Positions 35,808-47,500 of a DNA stretch of 64,000 nucleotides are shown here, one piece after another. Source of the stretch: Flaccisagitta enflata (Eukaryota; Chaetognatha; Sagittoidea; Aphragmophora); contig OZ231126.1 of assembly GCA_965153355.1 (NCBI GenBank), positions 68,076,001 through 68,140,000 on the forward strand, written 5' to 3'. Made by a program: the position numbers and the translations under genes. Each line of letters begins with the position of its first letter. The stretch's first letter is position 1. The notes beneath the pieces were generated by a model that worked only from the letters and a program-made list of their open reading frames with translations, was not told where the DNA came from and did no database searches.

Positions 35808-38166
35808 TTAAGTCGGCGTCAGTTGTGCCGGTCGCAACTTGGGTTCGATGACGCTGTTCCACTGAATGGTCAATTCCGGTGAGGATTTCCTCACTTGATT
35901 CTCCGTCACCAAATCTTCCTCCTCCTCTTCCTCCTCTCCTTGGCCATTTTCTTTCTCCTCGGTCTCTCCAGCTTTGCCCTTCTGTTGCTTCTTCTTGAGG
36001 CGCATCTCGAACTTGCCCTTGTTCTTCTTGCGGGTGAAGTTGAAGAGACGAATTTGCAGGCGATCTCTGCCGCCGGCGTTAGCTTTGATCACGCCAACTT
36101 TGAAGTCGGATATTTGAGGGCAATAATGGTCGTCCATTTCCATCACCTATGGACGAAAAGTATTGTGAGAATTGACAAATGCAGGAAAGTTTCAACCAAA
36201 GAAGATAAGAGAAGGACAGAAAGAAATATCAAAATTTAATAAAACCGCTAAGATTCAGAATTTGAGCAAATATTTTTATAAGACAACCTTCAGGTTTACA
36301 GGAGAAGTGAAAGTACGAAGTTCTAAGCGACATTGGTGGGATCTGACATCTACATTAAATCATGTGTAGCTCAAAGATGCATAAATATGATATGTACAGA
36401 CAGGACCCTAATAAGAAGTGAGGAGGGACCCAAAGGTTTAGCAGCCCCCCCTACAGCTCACATGGTTTAAGTAATTTTCTCACTTCCAGTGGCGGTTGAC
36501 ACCTTAAGTGGATACAATTGGCGCCACCGTGGCGATTTTTGAATTTCCATTTAGAACACCCCTAAATTTAGATAAATTGCCCAAACTTGCCCCTTAAAAA
36601 TGAACACTTTTTTCCACTTATTTTGAAAATTAAGGGGTGTTCTAGGTGGAAATTCAAAAAACGCCACGGTGGCGCCAATTGTATCCACCTAAGGTGTCAA
36701 CCGCCACTGGAAGTGAGAAAGTTGCTTGAGCCATGTAAGCTGTAGGGGGGGCTGCTAAACATTTGGGTCCCTCCTCACCTCTTATTAGGGTCCTGTCTGT
36801 ACATATGATACAAACTAGTTCCAAGCTTCATTACAAACAACATATTAAATTTATACCTTAAACGCGACGATGTCCCCCTCCTTGGGTAGTTGGCTGATTG
36901 GATCCCACGCATTCACGTCTTCGTCTCCGATGGCTTTCTCCTTCTTAGATTCTTCAGTCTCCTCTTCCTCTTCCTCCTCCTCAGTCGCCTCCTCCTCCGT
37001 CAAATCCTTGTCTCCGGCTGCAGCTTCCTCTTCTTCAACGTCGTCCACCTGCATTTCCGCCATCACATTTCCGGCGGCGGAATCGGCGGCGCCTTCCTCG
37101 TCAAAGACGATGCGACTGCGACCAGCAGAACTGGCGCCGAGGCCGTGACCGATCTTGAAGGGAACTCTTGCATGGGAGGTGGACGCCAATTGAGTGGGGA
37201 CCGTTTCCCATTGACTCATCCCACCGTGAGGTAGGGTCAGATCGAATCCTTTGGCCTTCTTAGGTCGCCTTTTCCTTTTCTTCTTCGCCGGCGAATTGTC
37301 GTCGTCGTCTTTACCTTCCGTTGCTGGAGTCGCAGTAGCTTCCGCGGCATTTGGCGTGACATTAAGGGCGGCTGCTTCCGCTGACGTTGACAGCGCCACC
37401 TCGGCCGCGTTGATCTCGAGACCGCTGGATCCGCGTTTGTTTCTTCTAGATCTGTGCTTCTTCGCTTTAGCATCGACCTCTTCGCCCGCCCCTTCGACGG
37501 TGACCGGCTGCTCATTCCATTTGCTTCCGGAAGAAAATGTGGCGGAATCTGCGACGGCGGCGTTGGTGTTGGATCCGGCGTAATTGGAGACGACGCTTCC
37601 GGATCCTTCGGCGTCGACGTCTAAACCAAAACCGGATCGATCGGCGTGATGAATGGAGAGACGCTTCTGGTATTGAGCTCTCCTGTTGTGATTCTGATGA
37701 TAATCATGCTGATAATCTCGCTGATTCATCTGCTGCGAGGAATTCTGACGGCGATGCTGCGACTTGTAACTGGAAGCCACTGTCACGTCAACGACATCGT
37801 CATCGCGCAGCAGGTCGACGGGATCATCGGGGTTCAAGCGATATCCGGCGATGGAGAGAAAGACGGAAGTGGAGGTGGAAGAAGGGGAAGAGGAGGAAGA
37901 ATTGGGCTGCCATTTGAAGGCGATGGAAGCGGCGAGCTTGTCGATAGTCGGGGTACGAGGAGGGTCGACCTGTAAACCGACGTAATGAAACAACGGTAAC
38001 CACGACAACAACAGCAACAACAATAACAACCACAGCAATAACGACAACAAAAACAAAATCTCACCAAGTGAATCCAATTGGGGAATGGAAGATTCCATCT
38101 GGCCACGAGATCATCCGGAAAGTTGAGGCGAATTCGAATTCGCTCGAGCAAAGACCTGCCCACCAT
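35808..38166 (-). CDS. COIL: Coilin (Cajal body scaffold)
   Basis: Scaffold of nuclear Cajal bodies, where snRNPs mature. Three phase-0 exons: 38166-38065 (CACTTG|GTGAGA), 37969-36857 (TTTACAG| to TTTAAG|GTATAA) and 36146-35808 (CCATAG|); 517 residues, near the human 576. The N-terminal self-association domain is split by intron 1: LLERIRIRLNFPDD in exon 1, then FLSIAGYRLNPDDPVDLLRD in exon 2. The middle is low complexity with basic runs (KKKRKRRPKKAK) and an acidic Glu tract. The C-terminal Tudor-like domain is recognised from DIVAFKVMEMDDHYCPQISD and ends with ELTIQWNSVIEPKL. The start is the only in-frame ATG. Intron 2 holds a MITE and intron 1 is 95 bp. Confidence 0.9.
36397..36799. mobile_element. 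Tc1/mariner-like MITE, 403 bp (coilin intron 2)
   Basis: Inverted ends CAGACAGGACCCTAATAAGA and CTTATTAGGGTCCTGTCTG, flanked by TA at 36,395-36,396 and 36,800-36,801. The arms continue through GGGACCCAAAGGTTTAGCAG, and a GTGGCGCCAATTGTATCCAC word lies toward the centre. Non-coding. Confidence 0.92.
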
Positions 38167-38524
38167 TATTTCATCAACCAGTCTAATTAAATCAAAACGC
38201 AGAGAAGTGATATCAAACTCCCCTCGGAGCCTCCCGAACAAACGCTCATGCGTGGACAGATTGTTTGCCTGCAAATTCAACTTGAATCAGACCATGTTGG
38301 ACGCTGGTGAGAGCCGAAATATAAAGTAACAATAACAAGAAACAATGAGAGCTAATTCGAAATGCGAGGTTATTCCAATATTTAAATAGCAAAGACGGGT
38401 CGGGACTGCTTAAGCTTATTTGCTGAATTCAGTTCCATTGATGTCGCACCACATCCAACGCGCCTATACCCACGAAGAACACGTGAAGTCCTATGCCGCC
38501 AAAAAAAGAAGTCCATTTTTGCAA

Positions 38525-39710
38525 TCAAACCTCAAACTCCTCAATCATGTCACTTTTTCTAAAATGGAGATCGGATTTTTCCACTGTGGTTGAGCGTCGA
38601 CGCCTGGCGCCTAACGTTTTCTGCCATTCCTCCAACACGACCTTTTTCAACTTTTTTGGCCAGAGTTTGTCGCGTAATTCTCGCGTAAATGCCTCGCGTG
38701 AAATGCCGTCACGAACGATGACGTAAAATTCCTCCAAATTGGGAAATCGTAGGCACTGATCAAATTGATCCGGCTGAATGCAATGAGCTAGAGGAGCGAT
38801 GGACAGAGGGGGGTCAACATGCGGACCGATGATACGAAGATGCCTTAGCTCGGACGAGACAAAGCCGCGCAACTTTTCCAAATCAAGCGGCACCCCACTT
38901 TGATTATCGATGGTCAAATGGGTAACATGACGAAAGTCACATAGCACGTCGAAGGTGACGTTCTCTCCCCAAACCAAAAAAAGTCTCCAAATCGCCGAGT
39001 TTTCCCGCGCCCAATCTCGGCAGGCGCGGAAGATTTGACTTTCCACGTCGCAATGGATGCGATACTCGTCGACGTCGGGGAAAGAAGAGAGGATTTTGAA
39101 AGAAGCCGGGTAGTGGAAGTGATTGTCGTCGACAGTGAGTCGCGCGATTTTCGTAGCGATGGGTGGCGATGCGATGGTAACCTGACCAAGGTGGCAGAAA
39201 GTTATACAGGCCCGAGGAACAACTTTTCGCAGAGCTATATGTCCGACTTTTAAAAATTGACTATCATTGTGAAGATATTGTATAAAAGCACTATTTTTCA
39301 GCATCTCGACTTCATTTCGTAGAAGCAAAGAGTTCCTACATCAACTGAATAAAAGATACACAATGTGCCAAGTGTGCCCATGTTTCTGCCACCCTGATCA
39401 CCTGATCAGCTTGGGTTTCGTTGTAAAACCAAACGTGGATGTAAAGATGATCGAGACTCGCGCAATTCCGCAAAAGAGAGACGAGCGCATGCCAATCTCC
39501 CGGTCTATCCAAGTGGAAGTACAAATCGCGAAACAACCCCGGTTTTAGTTCCTTGAATCTATTCACGAACGCGGGGCTCAGTTTAGGAGCGACGGTTTGT
39601 GTAAAATCTCCTTCGAATTGATTATCTTGCGTGATCATCTCCAAATTGGGTCGCGGATTCTGCCAAAGACACTCGAAAAGGTACTTCCACAGATTATTGC
39701 GAACCGTCAT
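38525..39710 (-). CDS. F-box-family-like LRR protein lacking the F-box (possible pseudogene)
   Basis: Two minus frames: 39710-39336 starts with ATG (MTVRNNLWKYLFECLWQNPR) and ends at TAG; 38525 up to about 39,316 begins at an ATG (MLKNSAFIQYLHND) and ends KSDMIEEFEV. A small intron between them is possible, for example with acceptor GTCGAG|ATGCTG, but a clean donor in phase was not settled, so a frameshift is also possible. Spacing of residues matches the neighbour at 40,203: DHLYIHVWF against ENLHVDSHD, FPNLEEFYVIV against FPNVVSLTLRI, KLKKVVL against SIKELHS. No F-box is left at the N-terminus; upstream of 39,735 lies a fold-back transposon. It is either a second gene whose F-box exon was lost or a decayed paralogue. 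Confidence 0.5.
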
Positions 39711-39732
39711 TTTTCCGTGAAATGTACCCAGA

Positions 39733-40272
39733 AGGTGTACAGTCAGCGGACAAAACACAACAGGTATATATATCACTCAGTTGGTGTTGATCCAACCCTC
39801 TGATATTGAACAGAATGCTGTAATCAACAACTGGTTGTTGAAATTACAGCCGGCTGTTAAGTTACAAAGTTGGCAAAAATCCAACTTTCACCAATTAGAA
39901 TGAGAACTGCAGATTCATAATTCTGATGAAATTCTGAGAAGTTTGATATGTCACACTTAACACTTTTTATGAGAAATATATTTTTTAACATTGTATTATA
40001 ATCAAATTAAACATTGATAAAAATTTTTATTTTTATATAAAAGTATATGTTGTGACATATCAAACTTCTCAGAATTTGATCAGGATTATGAATCTGCAGG
40101 TCTCATTCTATTTGGTGAAAATTGGATTTTTGCCAACTTTGTAACTTTACAGCCGGCTGTAATTTCAATAACCAGTTGTTGTCAACAGCATTTTATTCAA
40201 CATCAGTGGGTTGGATCAAAACCAACGGAGTGATATATATACCTATTGTGTTTTGTCCGTTGACTGTGTAGT
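39733..40272. mobile_element. Fold-back element between two F-box-like genes
   Basis: Arms of about 225 bp: ACAGTCAGCGGACAAAACAC at about 39,740 pairs with the reverse of GTGTTTTGTCCGTTGACTGT at about 40,249-40,268. Shared words include TATATATCACTC, TTACAGCCGGCTGT, CAAAGTTGGCAAAAATCCAA and GAATTCTGAGAAGTTTGATA-like ends of the arms. About 90 bp of AT-rich DNA lies at the centre. The right arm contains the last 22 codons and the stop of the F-box gene. Confidence 0.85.
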
Positions 40273-41192
40273 TCCTTTATACTCGGAGGGAACGGTAAGG
40301 GATGATCATCCGCATCCAAAAACGCATGGCGTATAACGTCGCAAAGGTCGATCCTTAAAGTTAGACTAACGACATTAGGGAAGACGTGAAAAAGCTGTGT
40401 CCTGATATCGCGACCGAAAACCGGAGCGCTGATATTAAGTCGCTTGACATTTTCTTGTGGATTGGATTGTTCAGTGTCAACACCCATCACGGGTAGAAAG
40501 TTATCGCAAGGATGGGTTTTAAAGTAGCTAACCAAGGAAAGTTCCTCCAGACTACTTAACATCCTGCATCCCAGGGCATCCCAAATGGGATGTCGTGTGC
40601 GATACTCGTGCTCGCCATAGTACCGTCGGTAGCCCTCTTCGAATGTCACCGTTAAACTTATAAGAAAGCTAGGAACATTTTGAGCCGTGGGGAGACGTTT
40701 CTGATACGCAAAGAACATTTCAACAAGAGTATCGCAATTGACCGTGCATTTGATGGCGCTTTCTGGCGGGATCTGATTTACGCCGCAGTGGACCTCGCGT
40801 ATTGTCTTACCGCCAAGAAGCTCGTCAAGATCGATGGTCCATGAAGGAATCGGAACCGACTGGATAACGTCGTGACTATCTACATGTAAATTCTCGAGAT
40901 TGTGACAGGCGTTGAACACAGCTTTGAGGGATTCAGTAAAATCGACGTCTTGAAGTAGGTTGATGTTGAAACGGATGCTTTTAACCGAAGATGACAGGTT
41001 ATGTTTGGCGAGGAAATCAACGGTGGGTAAGTTGTCTTGGCGAATTATAGTGAGCGAAGATACGTCGAGAGAGGAAACTACCAAAGGCAGTAAATTGTAC
41101 AGTCGGCTGCTCGTTGAACAGACTCGCCGACAATCTTGGAACGATAGTGAATGGAAAATCTTTTGGAGTATTTCGTTTGGTAGAGTCTCCAT
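40203..41192 (-). CDS. F-box protein with leucine-rich-like C-terminal part
   Basis: Single-exon ORF of 329 codons from ATG at 41,192. It opens with an F-box, LPNEILQKIFHSLSFQDCRR followed by VCSTSSRLYNLLP; F-boxes bind Skp1 in SCF ubiquitin ligases, which would make this a substrate adaptor. The rest has LRR-like spacing (SSSVKSIRFNI, CHNLENLHVD, LSSLEELSLVSYF, NVKRLNISAPVF, FPNVVSLTLRID) without a perfect consensus. The C-terminus after SIKEL is coded by the arm of a fold-back transposon. The substrate is unknown. This may belong to a lineage-specific family, since a diverged relative lies directly downstream. Confidence 0.75.
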   Translation of the reverse strand: METLPNEILQKIFHSLSFQDCRRVCSTSSRLYNLLPLVVSSLDVSSLTIIRQDNLPTVDFLAKHNLSSSVKSIRFNINLLQDVDFTESLKAVFNACHNLENLHVDSHDVIQSVPIPSWTIDLDELLGGKTIREVHCGVNQIPPESAIKCTVNCDTLVEMFFAYQKRLPTAQNVPSFLISLTVTFEEGYRRYYGEHEYRTRHPIWDALGCRMLSSLEELSLVSYFKTHPCDNFLPVMGVDTEQSNPQENVKRLNISAPVFGRDIRTQLFHVFPNVVSLTLRIDLCDVIRHAFLDADDHPLPFPPSIKELHSQRTKHNRYIYHSVGFDPTH

Positions 41193-41598
41193 GTCGTCAA
41201 TTGGACGTCGACTCCAGAGATGATGACGTTAGTGTAGCGTTCTGCTTATTGAGCAGACTCAAAAAGGTGATCAAAAATCAAAAAGGTGATCAAAAATTCA
41301 AAAGATCTGATTCCTTCTCGTGAATGCTACTCGGCAAAGCAGGAAAGATGAACAATCACAAATTAACAAACATGGCGGCAAGGAATTAACATGTAAATCG
41401 GGTAAAAAATTTGATTCGGATTTGATACTAGACGAAATTATTGCTAAAATAATACTGGTGAAAACGTTCATATATGTAATCTAGGACAAAGACAATCATC
41501 TCACTTGAGCAACAAGGCAAATAAAGGTCGATTCAGTCATCAAAATGTGCCAATATTCCAATGTTCCGCATAAAATGCGAAAAAAAAGAGTCGCTTCT
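41193..41598. other. Spacer between PGM2 3' end and the F-box gene
   Basis: About 400 bp with a short duplicated word (AAAAAGGTGATCAAAAATC twice near 41,260-41,300) and no gene. It must hold the F-box gene promoter and the PGM2 polyadenylation region. Confidence 0.5.
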
Positions 41599-44500
41599 TC
41601 ATAAGTCGAACCACTCTTCGATAATGTGCTTGATAACGTCGTCGAGTTCGGCTCGAATCCTCTTCTTCTCATCCTCGAGATTCCACTCTTGCTCTCCTTC
41701 GGCGGCTGTCGCCGCCGCCGACGCCGTTTCCGAACCGACGCTCTGATTGGCGTTGGCTGAAGGGTCTTCGCCGTCGACGCCATCTTCCGCTTCCTCTTTT
41801 GGTGGGGCTTTGGGTGGGCCGATCATTTCGGCGTAATACTTGACTTTGGGTTCGGTGCCGCTCGTCCTCAGCGTCGCCCGACAGCCGTTGACGAAAGTGA
41901 CGGTGATCATTTGAATGGATTTGTTCACCGGCAGAATGGCCAAGTTGTTGGCTTGGGAATTGTCGTATCCTGCAGATGACAGTAATATGCGAGTCCGTAT
42001 GAAAACGTGAGATAGCGCCAATTGCCAAAATTTTGTTCATAAACTGCTCAACAGGGTATCATATGACATTCGGGTGTGTCAATATGCAAAAGGTTTTTTG
42101 ATGAGATCATTAACATCAGACAACTTAAGGTATTAAATTCTAAAATCTTTATCTTATTTTATTTTATTTTATTCCATTTTATTCTATTAAATTTCATTCA
42201 TCTTCCATTTTTTTCAAAACCCCTTTTTAGACGCTAATTTGTATATTGCTGTGTTGATGATTTTCTATCGATATCATTGTTACTAAACTTAATCAGATTC
42301 AATACATGAATATCATGGTGCTAATTCAAGTTGCAACAAAGCAACGGTTGTTTATTTATCACCAAAGTTGTATAAAGCGACAATAACCTGTTTTTTTTGT
42401 AGAAGTTATGAGTCTTATTTTCATCAAAACTCAGTGCAGATGCTGGAAGTATATATATTTTTGACAATCTTTTCTTGCGCTAGAAAAACGGAAGATGAAT
42501 GAAATTTAAAGAAATAAAAATGCTAAAAGTCTTAAAATTCTTTTATCTACACTCCCTGATATCGATGATTTAATCAAGCATACTTTTGCATATTGACACA
42601 CCCGAATGTGACATATCAAGTGAGCTGGCGTCAACTTCGTGAAAGGATTTACATTATTGGATAAACAAAAAGGTCGTTGGCATCATCTTTGTTCTCATCA
42701 TCGTCGCTACTCGCTTGCTCCAATATCACCATCGCGGCATCATCACTAATCAGTAATCATCGCTATCGTCATGGCCATCCTTACAGTCACCGTCGCGGTC
42801 ACAAGGTATTATCACCAATCAGCAATCATCGATATTGCCATCGCTATCAAATCAACAAAGCCGGATACACGGCTACCCCAGTCGGGTGCGGGTGGGCAGG
42901 GGTCATAGTTGAGGTGACCAGATCATTTGGGCAGGAGCGGTGAGGCCAAAAAAAAGACAACCCCTAAAAAAGTAAAGTGTGACCGACGGCCCGACGGACG
43001 GACGGACGGACAGACCGACAAAGCGGGGCGTAGAGTCGCGTAGCACACGACTAACAAACCACCAAAGTCTTACCCGTGGTCAAATCGCGAATAAAGCGAA
43101 TTTCGTAAGGCCCACAACTGGTAGGATACTTCCCGTCGGCGCCCAGGGTTCGTATTCGGTCAAACATGGCCTTGATCTTGACCAAGTCGTGGCAAATGAA
43201 ATAGGATGTCGTCGCCAAATGATATCCGTACAGCGTGTAAATCTGAAGCGAGAGACAGTGAGGAGATCACGATATTTCTAGAAGCTACAGGCATGAGAAA
43301 TCAAGGCTGAAACGGCTAGAGATGGACTTGGAGCAGGGCCGTGGAGAGAAATGGCGGGCCCCCCTTCTGACCCATATGGTCGGGCCCCCCTTCCCCTATA
43401 TAAACATATCTAATTTAATCTAAATAAGCCCTTACTTTACCTATTAATTCCAATGAGGTCTAAGCATAAATAAATCTGAATTGGATCATAATCACTGAAC
43501 CAGTTTTACCTTTCCCTACTTTATTCCTTTTATTTTCTCCCTTTTTTTTCATCTTTTTCCTCCTACTTCAGGGGCACCCGGGGCCCCCCTGAGGCCCAGG
43601 CCCCCCTTCTCAGAGGGGGGTGGACCCCCCTCTCCACGGCCCTGACTTGGAGACGGGATGATTCTATTTGTAACAGATAACGGGTATAGGCAATTACATG
43701 GTCTAAAATTCCGGACAGCGTCCAGGTAATCTTTTCCTTTTCCTCTTCTCCTTCTTCCTCGTCCGTGGCTGGAGTCGGTTCGGCGGATCCTTTCTCCTCC
43801 TCTTCCTGCGCTTCTCTCAACGCCTCCTCTTCCAAGTAGGCGTAGATTTCGCCGATCATGCCCGCGGCTGTGATGCCGTCTTTCTCCACGACGAACGAAG
43901 GCGTCGTCATGAACCCAACTGCCTCTTCAAAGGCAAACAACACCTGGAAAATAATTTTTGAGTGAATGTTTTAGAAAGGTCTTGCTTCACGTGCAGGTAG
44001 GTCTGTACGTCGACATCAAATAATTACACAAACTAAAGCAGAGCTTTCCTATTACGTCACAGTTCTCAACTATCAACCTATCTAATTACAGTTACACCCC
44101 ACGAACGGATCCAAGAGTAATGAGAAACTGCCTTTAACAAACGCTAAACCTTGTCTTTTCTCGCTCTCCCACTGGCAAAAACAAAACAACTTTCAAACAA
44201 GATTCATTAGTGCCATGTCATCCGTTATTGCGGGGTTCAACTTTTACCGATAACCCTTCCCCTAACCTTGTGGCCCATCTCGGCGAGCTGCGTGGCTCGG
44301 TTGCCCATCCACTTGAAGCCCGTGAGCGTCTCTTCAAACTGTAGACCTTCCATTCTCGCGATGGTCGCCGGAAGTCGCGTGGAAACGGTGGAAGAGAGGA
44401 TGTAGCTGTTGGACAACTCTTTCACGCCATTTTCAGTCGACTTCATGTTCTTCACGATCCACCAAGCGAAAATGGAGGCGGTCTCGTTACCTATAAGTTT

Positions 44501-47500
44501 AAAGATACTATGCGATAAGATAACCTGCTGAGAACACAGCAAACCTTTTTAGAAAATCAATCAACCATTTAAAAATCAAATTGACAACCAACAAAGTAGC
44601 AAACCATTCTAGCATCCAACTAATAACCAAGAAAACAGCTAACCATAGATGAAGTTGACGATGAACAAAGCAGTACATATACCATTTCAGAATCAAATTG
44701 ATGACCAGCTCGCTTGCAAAACAGACGAGAAGTCAATTTATTCCAATTCACTACACAAACAGCTCAGTGAGCACATCCCAATAAACAAACCGGTGAATAT
44801 TCTCCACGTTCCGCAGCTTTGTTTTTCTGCTAGTCCCATTCTGTCTGCGTCGGGATCGGAAGCTACCACCACGTCCGCTTTGTTTTCATCGGCCGTCTGC
44901 AGCGCCTTTTTCAACACCTCGTATCCTTCTTCAGGGTTGGGAAACGGCAACTCGGGAAAATCACCGTCTGTCTCAAACTGACTCCACACGTACAGGAACT
45001 GAACAGTCGTGAAAATGGTGAGAAGGTGATAAATCTACAGAACCAACGACATTACTATACAGTGAAAGAGGCAGTCAAAATCGCTAGCACCCCTACCTGC
45101 GTCTCAAATGGTTACTACCCCACGGACAATAAAGGTGGCGCCCAACAGCTATTCCCGATTCAATTCCCGCCATCGAGGCGATTTCTTAATTTCAACCAAG
45201 TTTTCAAGATACAGCCCAGAGTGAAAATCAGCCATTTTCTGCTAATTTATGACCAATATCTTCAGAAAAATGCCTTGAATGGTATCGGAATAAGCTTTTA
45301 GCCAGTACCTCAGCGTCCATGTAATATTGTCTATCCAAGCTGTGGATAGGGGTGCTAGCGATTTTGCTGCCCCTCTCATTATATTATCATTGAGACTGTA
45401 TAGGATACTATTAGGGGAGAACAATTACGTAAGTAAAGCTTCCTTAGAATAAGTGACATGGCGCAAAGACCACAAAAAAGCTACAGAGGTTGATTATACA
45501 TAAGATAAATACCACCGATCACAAAAAATCTGTGTCTATCGGTATTTCCGTTTCTATCAGAGTGTGCGCGCACATTCCATCAAATCCCACCCCGCTGGGA
45601 AAAAATACCTAACGCCACTTTATCCCCCCTCAACCTACCTACTCAGTCCATCAAATCCCATGCTGATGGGAAAAAAAAACACCTAACGCCACTTTATCCC
45701 CCTCAACCGACCTACACAGTCCATCAAATCTCACTTTGATGGGAAAAAAACATCTAAAGCCACTTTATCCCTCAACCCACCTACACAGTGTTTTTTCCCA
45801 TCAGAGTGGGATTTGATGGACTGTGTAGGTGAGTTGAAGGAGATAAAGTGACATTAAGTGTTTTTTACCCATCAGGGTGGGATTTGATGGACTGTGTAAG
45901 TGGGTTGAGGGGGATAAGTGGCGTTAGGTGTTTTTTCCCCATTAGAGTGGGATTTGATGGACTGTGTAGTTAGGTTGAAGTAGGCTACTAAAACGCGCCA
46001 ACTCAGAGGAATTGAGGCAGAGAAAAAAGTTGTCAGAAATTTCAATGTCCCTCGACTCTGGTATATCTGCTACAAAACTTATGAAAATATCATTATTTTA
46101 ATCAGACTTTGCTTAATTTATCACAGAGTCAGACCACAGTGCTTTTTTTGGCGATGAAAATAGAAATAATTAACAGTAATTAAAATATTGCTTAGAAAAC
46201 CTCGTTTTGACTGAAATCAGAGAACCGTGCGGTAATGTTCGCCCATATGCCTTGTAGATTGAGCTCTGCTGATTCTAAATCTGTTTTTAAAAATCACGTG
46301 CGATATGGCTAAAAATGGCGAGAGGCGAAACCATGAACCCTTTTCATTAGAGGTAGGAGAATGAATATTGTCATGGAATCGATGCGTAGAACTGACACAA
46401 ACGATTCATGTGTTGCGTTCCCGTTGCTACGCAATTTCATTGTTGTTTTAGGTGCGCCATAGCACCTCTTTAGAGCTAGCTTTTTAACTGGCTCTGTCTT
46501 TTGGTTGGTTGGTTGGTCGGTCAGTCAGAAACACTCGAGTTGAAAATTTTGAAAAGAAGCAAAAAACACTGGAAATGATTAAGAAATATGCTAGGAAGAT
46601 TTTCGTCCATCTGTCCGTCACGCTTGAATGAAAAATCATTAAAAACATTGAAATCAATTGATAACTCATTTCATTCATCATTGATGAGACTCGTCATTTT
46701 GTTCACTAAGATAATCAGCTACGGCTAGGTCTGATAAAGCTGGGGATAGGTTGGATAGGTCTGGTGATTGGTCGGATAGGTCTGGGGATAGGTCTGATAG
46801 AGCTGGGGATAGGTCTGATAGAGCTGGTAATAGGTCTGATAGAGCTCGGGATAGGTCTGATAGAGCTTGGAATAGGTCTAAGAATTAATAACGCCCGGCA
46901 CACCGTCTTGCCCCATGTATACGGCCTTGTTTTTTTACAACGGCTGAAATTCATTCTGGCCATGACCTTTCCAACTTTCACATTAATATGGTGGAGTAAG
47001 CTTGGTGCGACAGAAGTTGCGCGTGAACTGTTATCGTACACAGACTGCTGCCCTCAGTCTTAGAAAGAAAATGCCCTCAAAGGTGCAGAGATGAGCATCA
47101 AAAATCACGATCAATCATAAAACCATTGAAAAAAAATTACTGAGTATTAAGATGGGATGACTATAAATTATTCAGGGTACATCCATCGTTTCCGGCAAAA
47201 GTACCGTATTTTTTTAAAAACCGCCCCCCTCCAAAAAGCGCCCCCCACCTCTTTTTAGTCGCGGACACGCGACTCCACACCTTGCTGTGTCGGTTGGTCT
47301 GTCTGTCAGTCCATCTGTCACATTTCTAAATTGCGATCGGTTTTTGCATTACTGCTTCTGCCAAACCGTCCGCGACTGGATTGCCGTGTATACGGCCTTG
47401 TTTTCTTAGTATTACATTCTTCAGAAAAGATTTGGACAGAAATATTGGTTAAAACAATGAAATGATACAACACAACGAGCCATTTTCAAAGACTTTCAAA

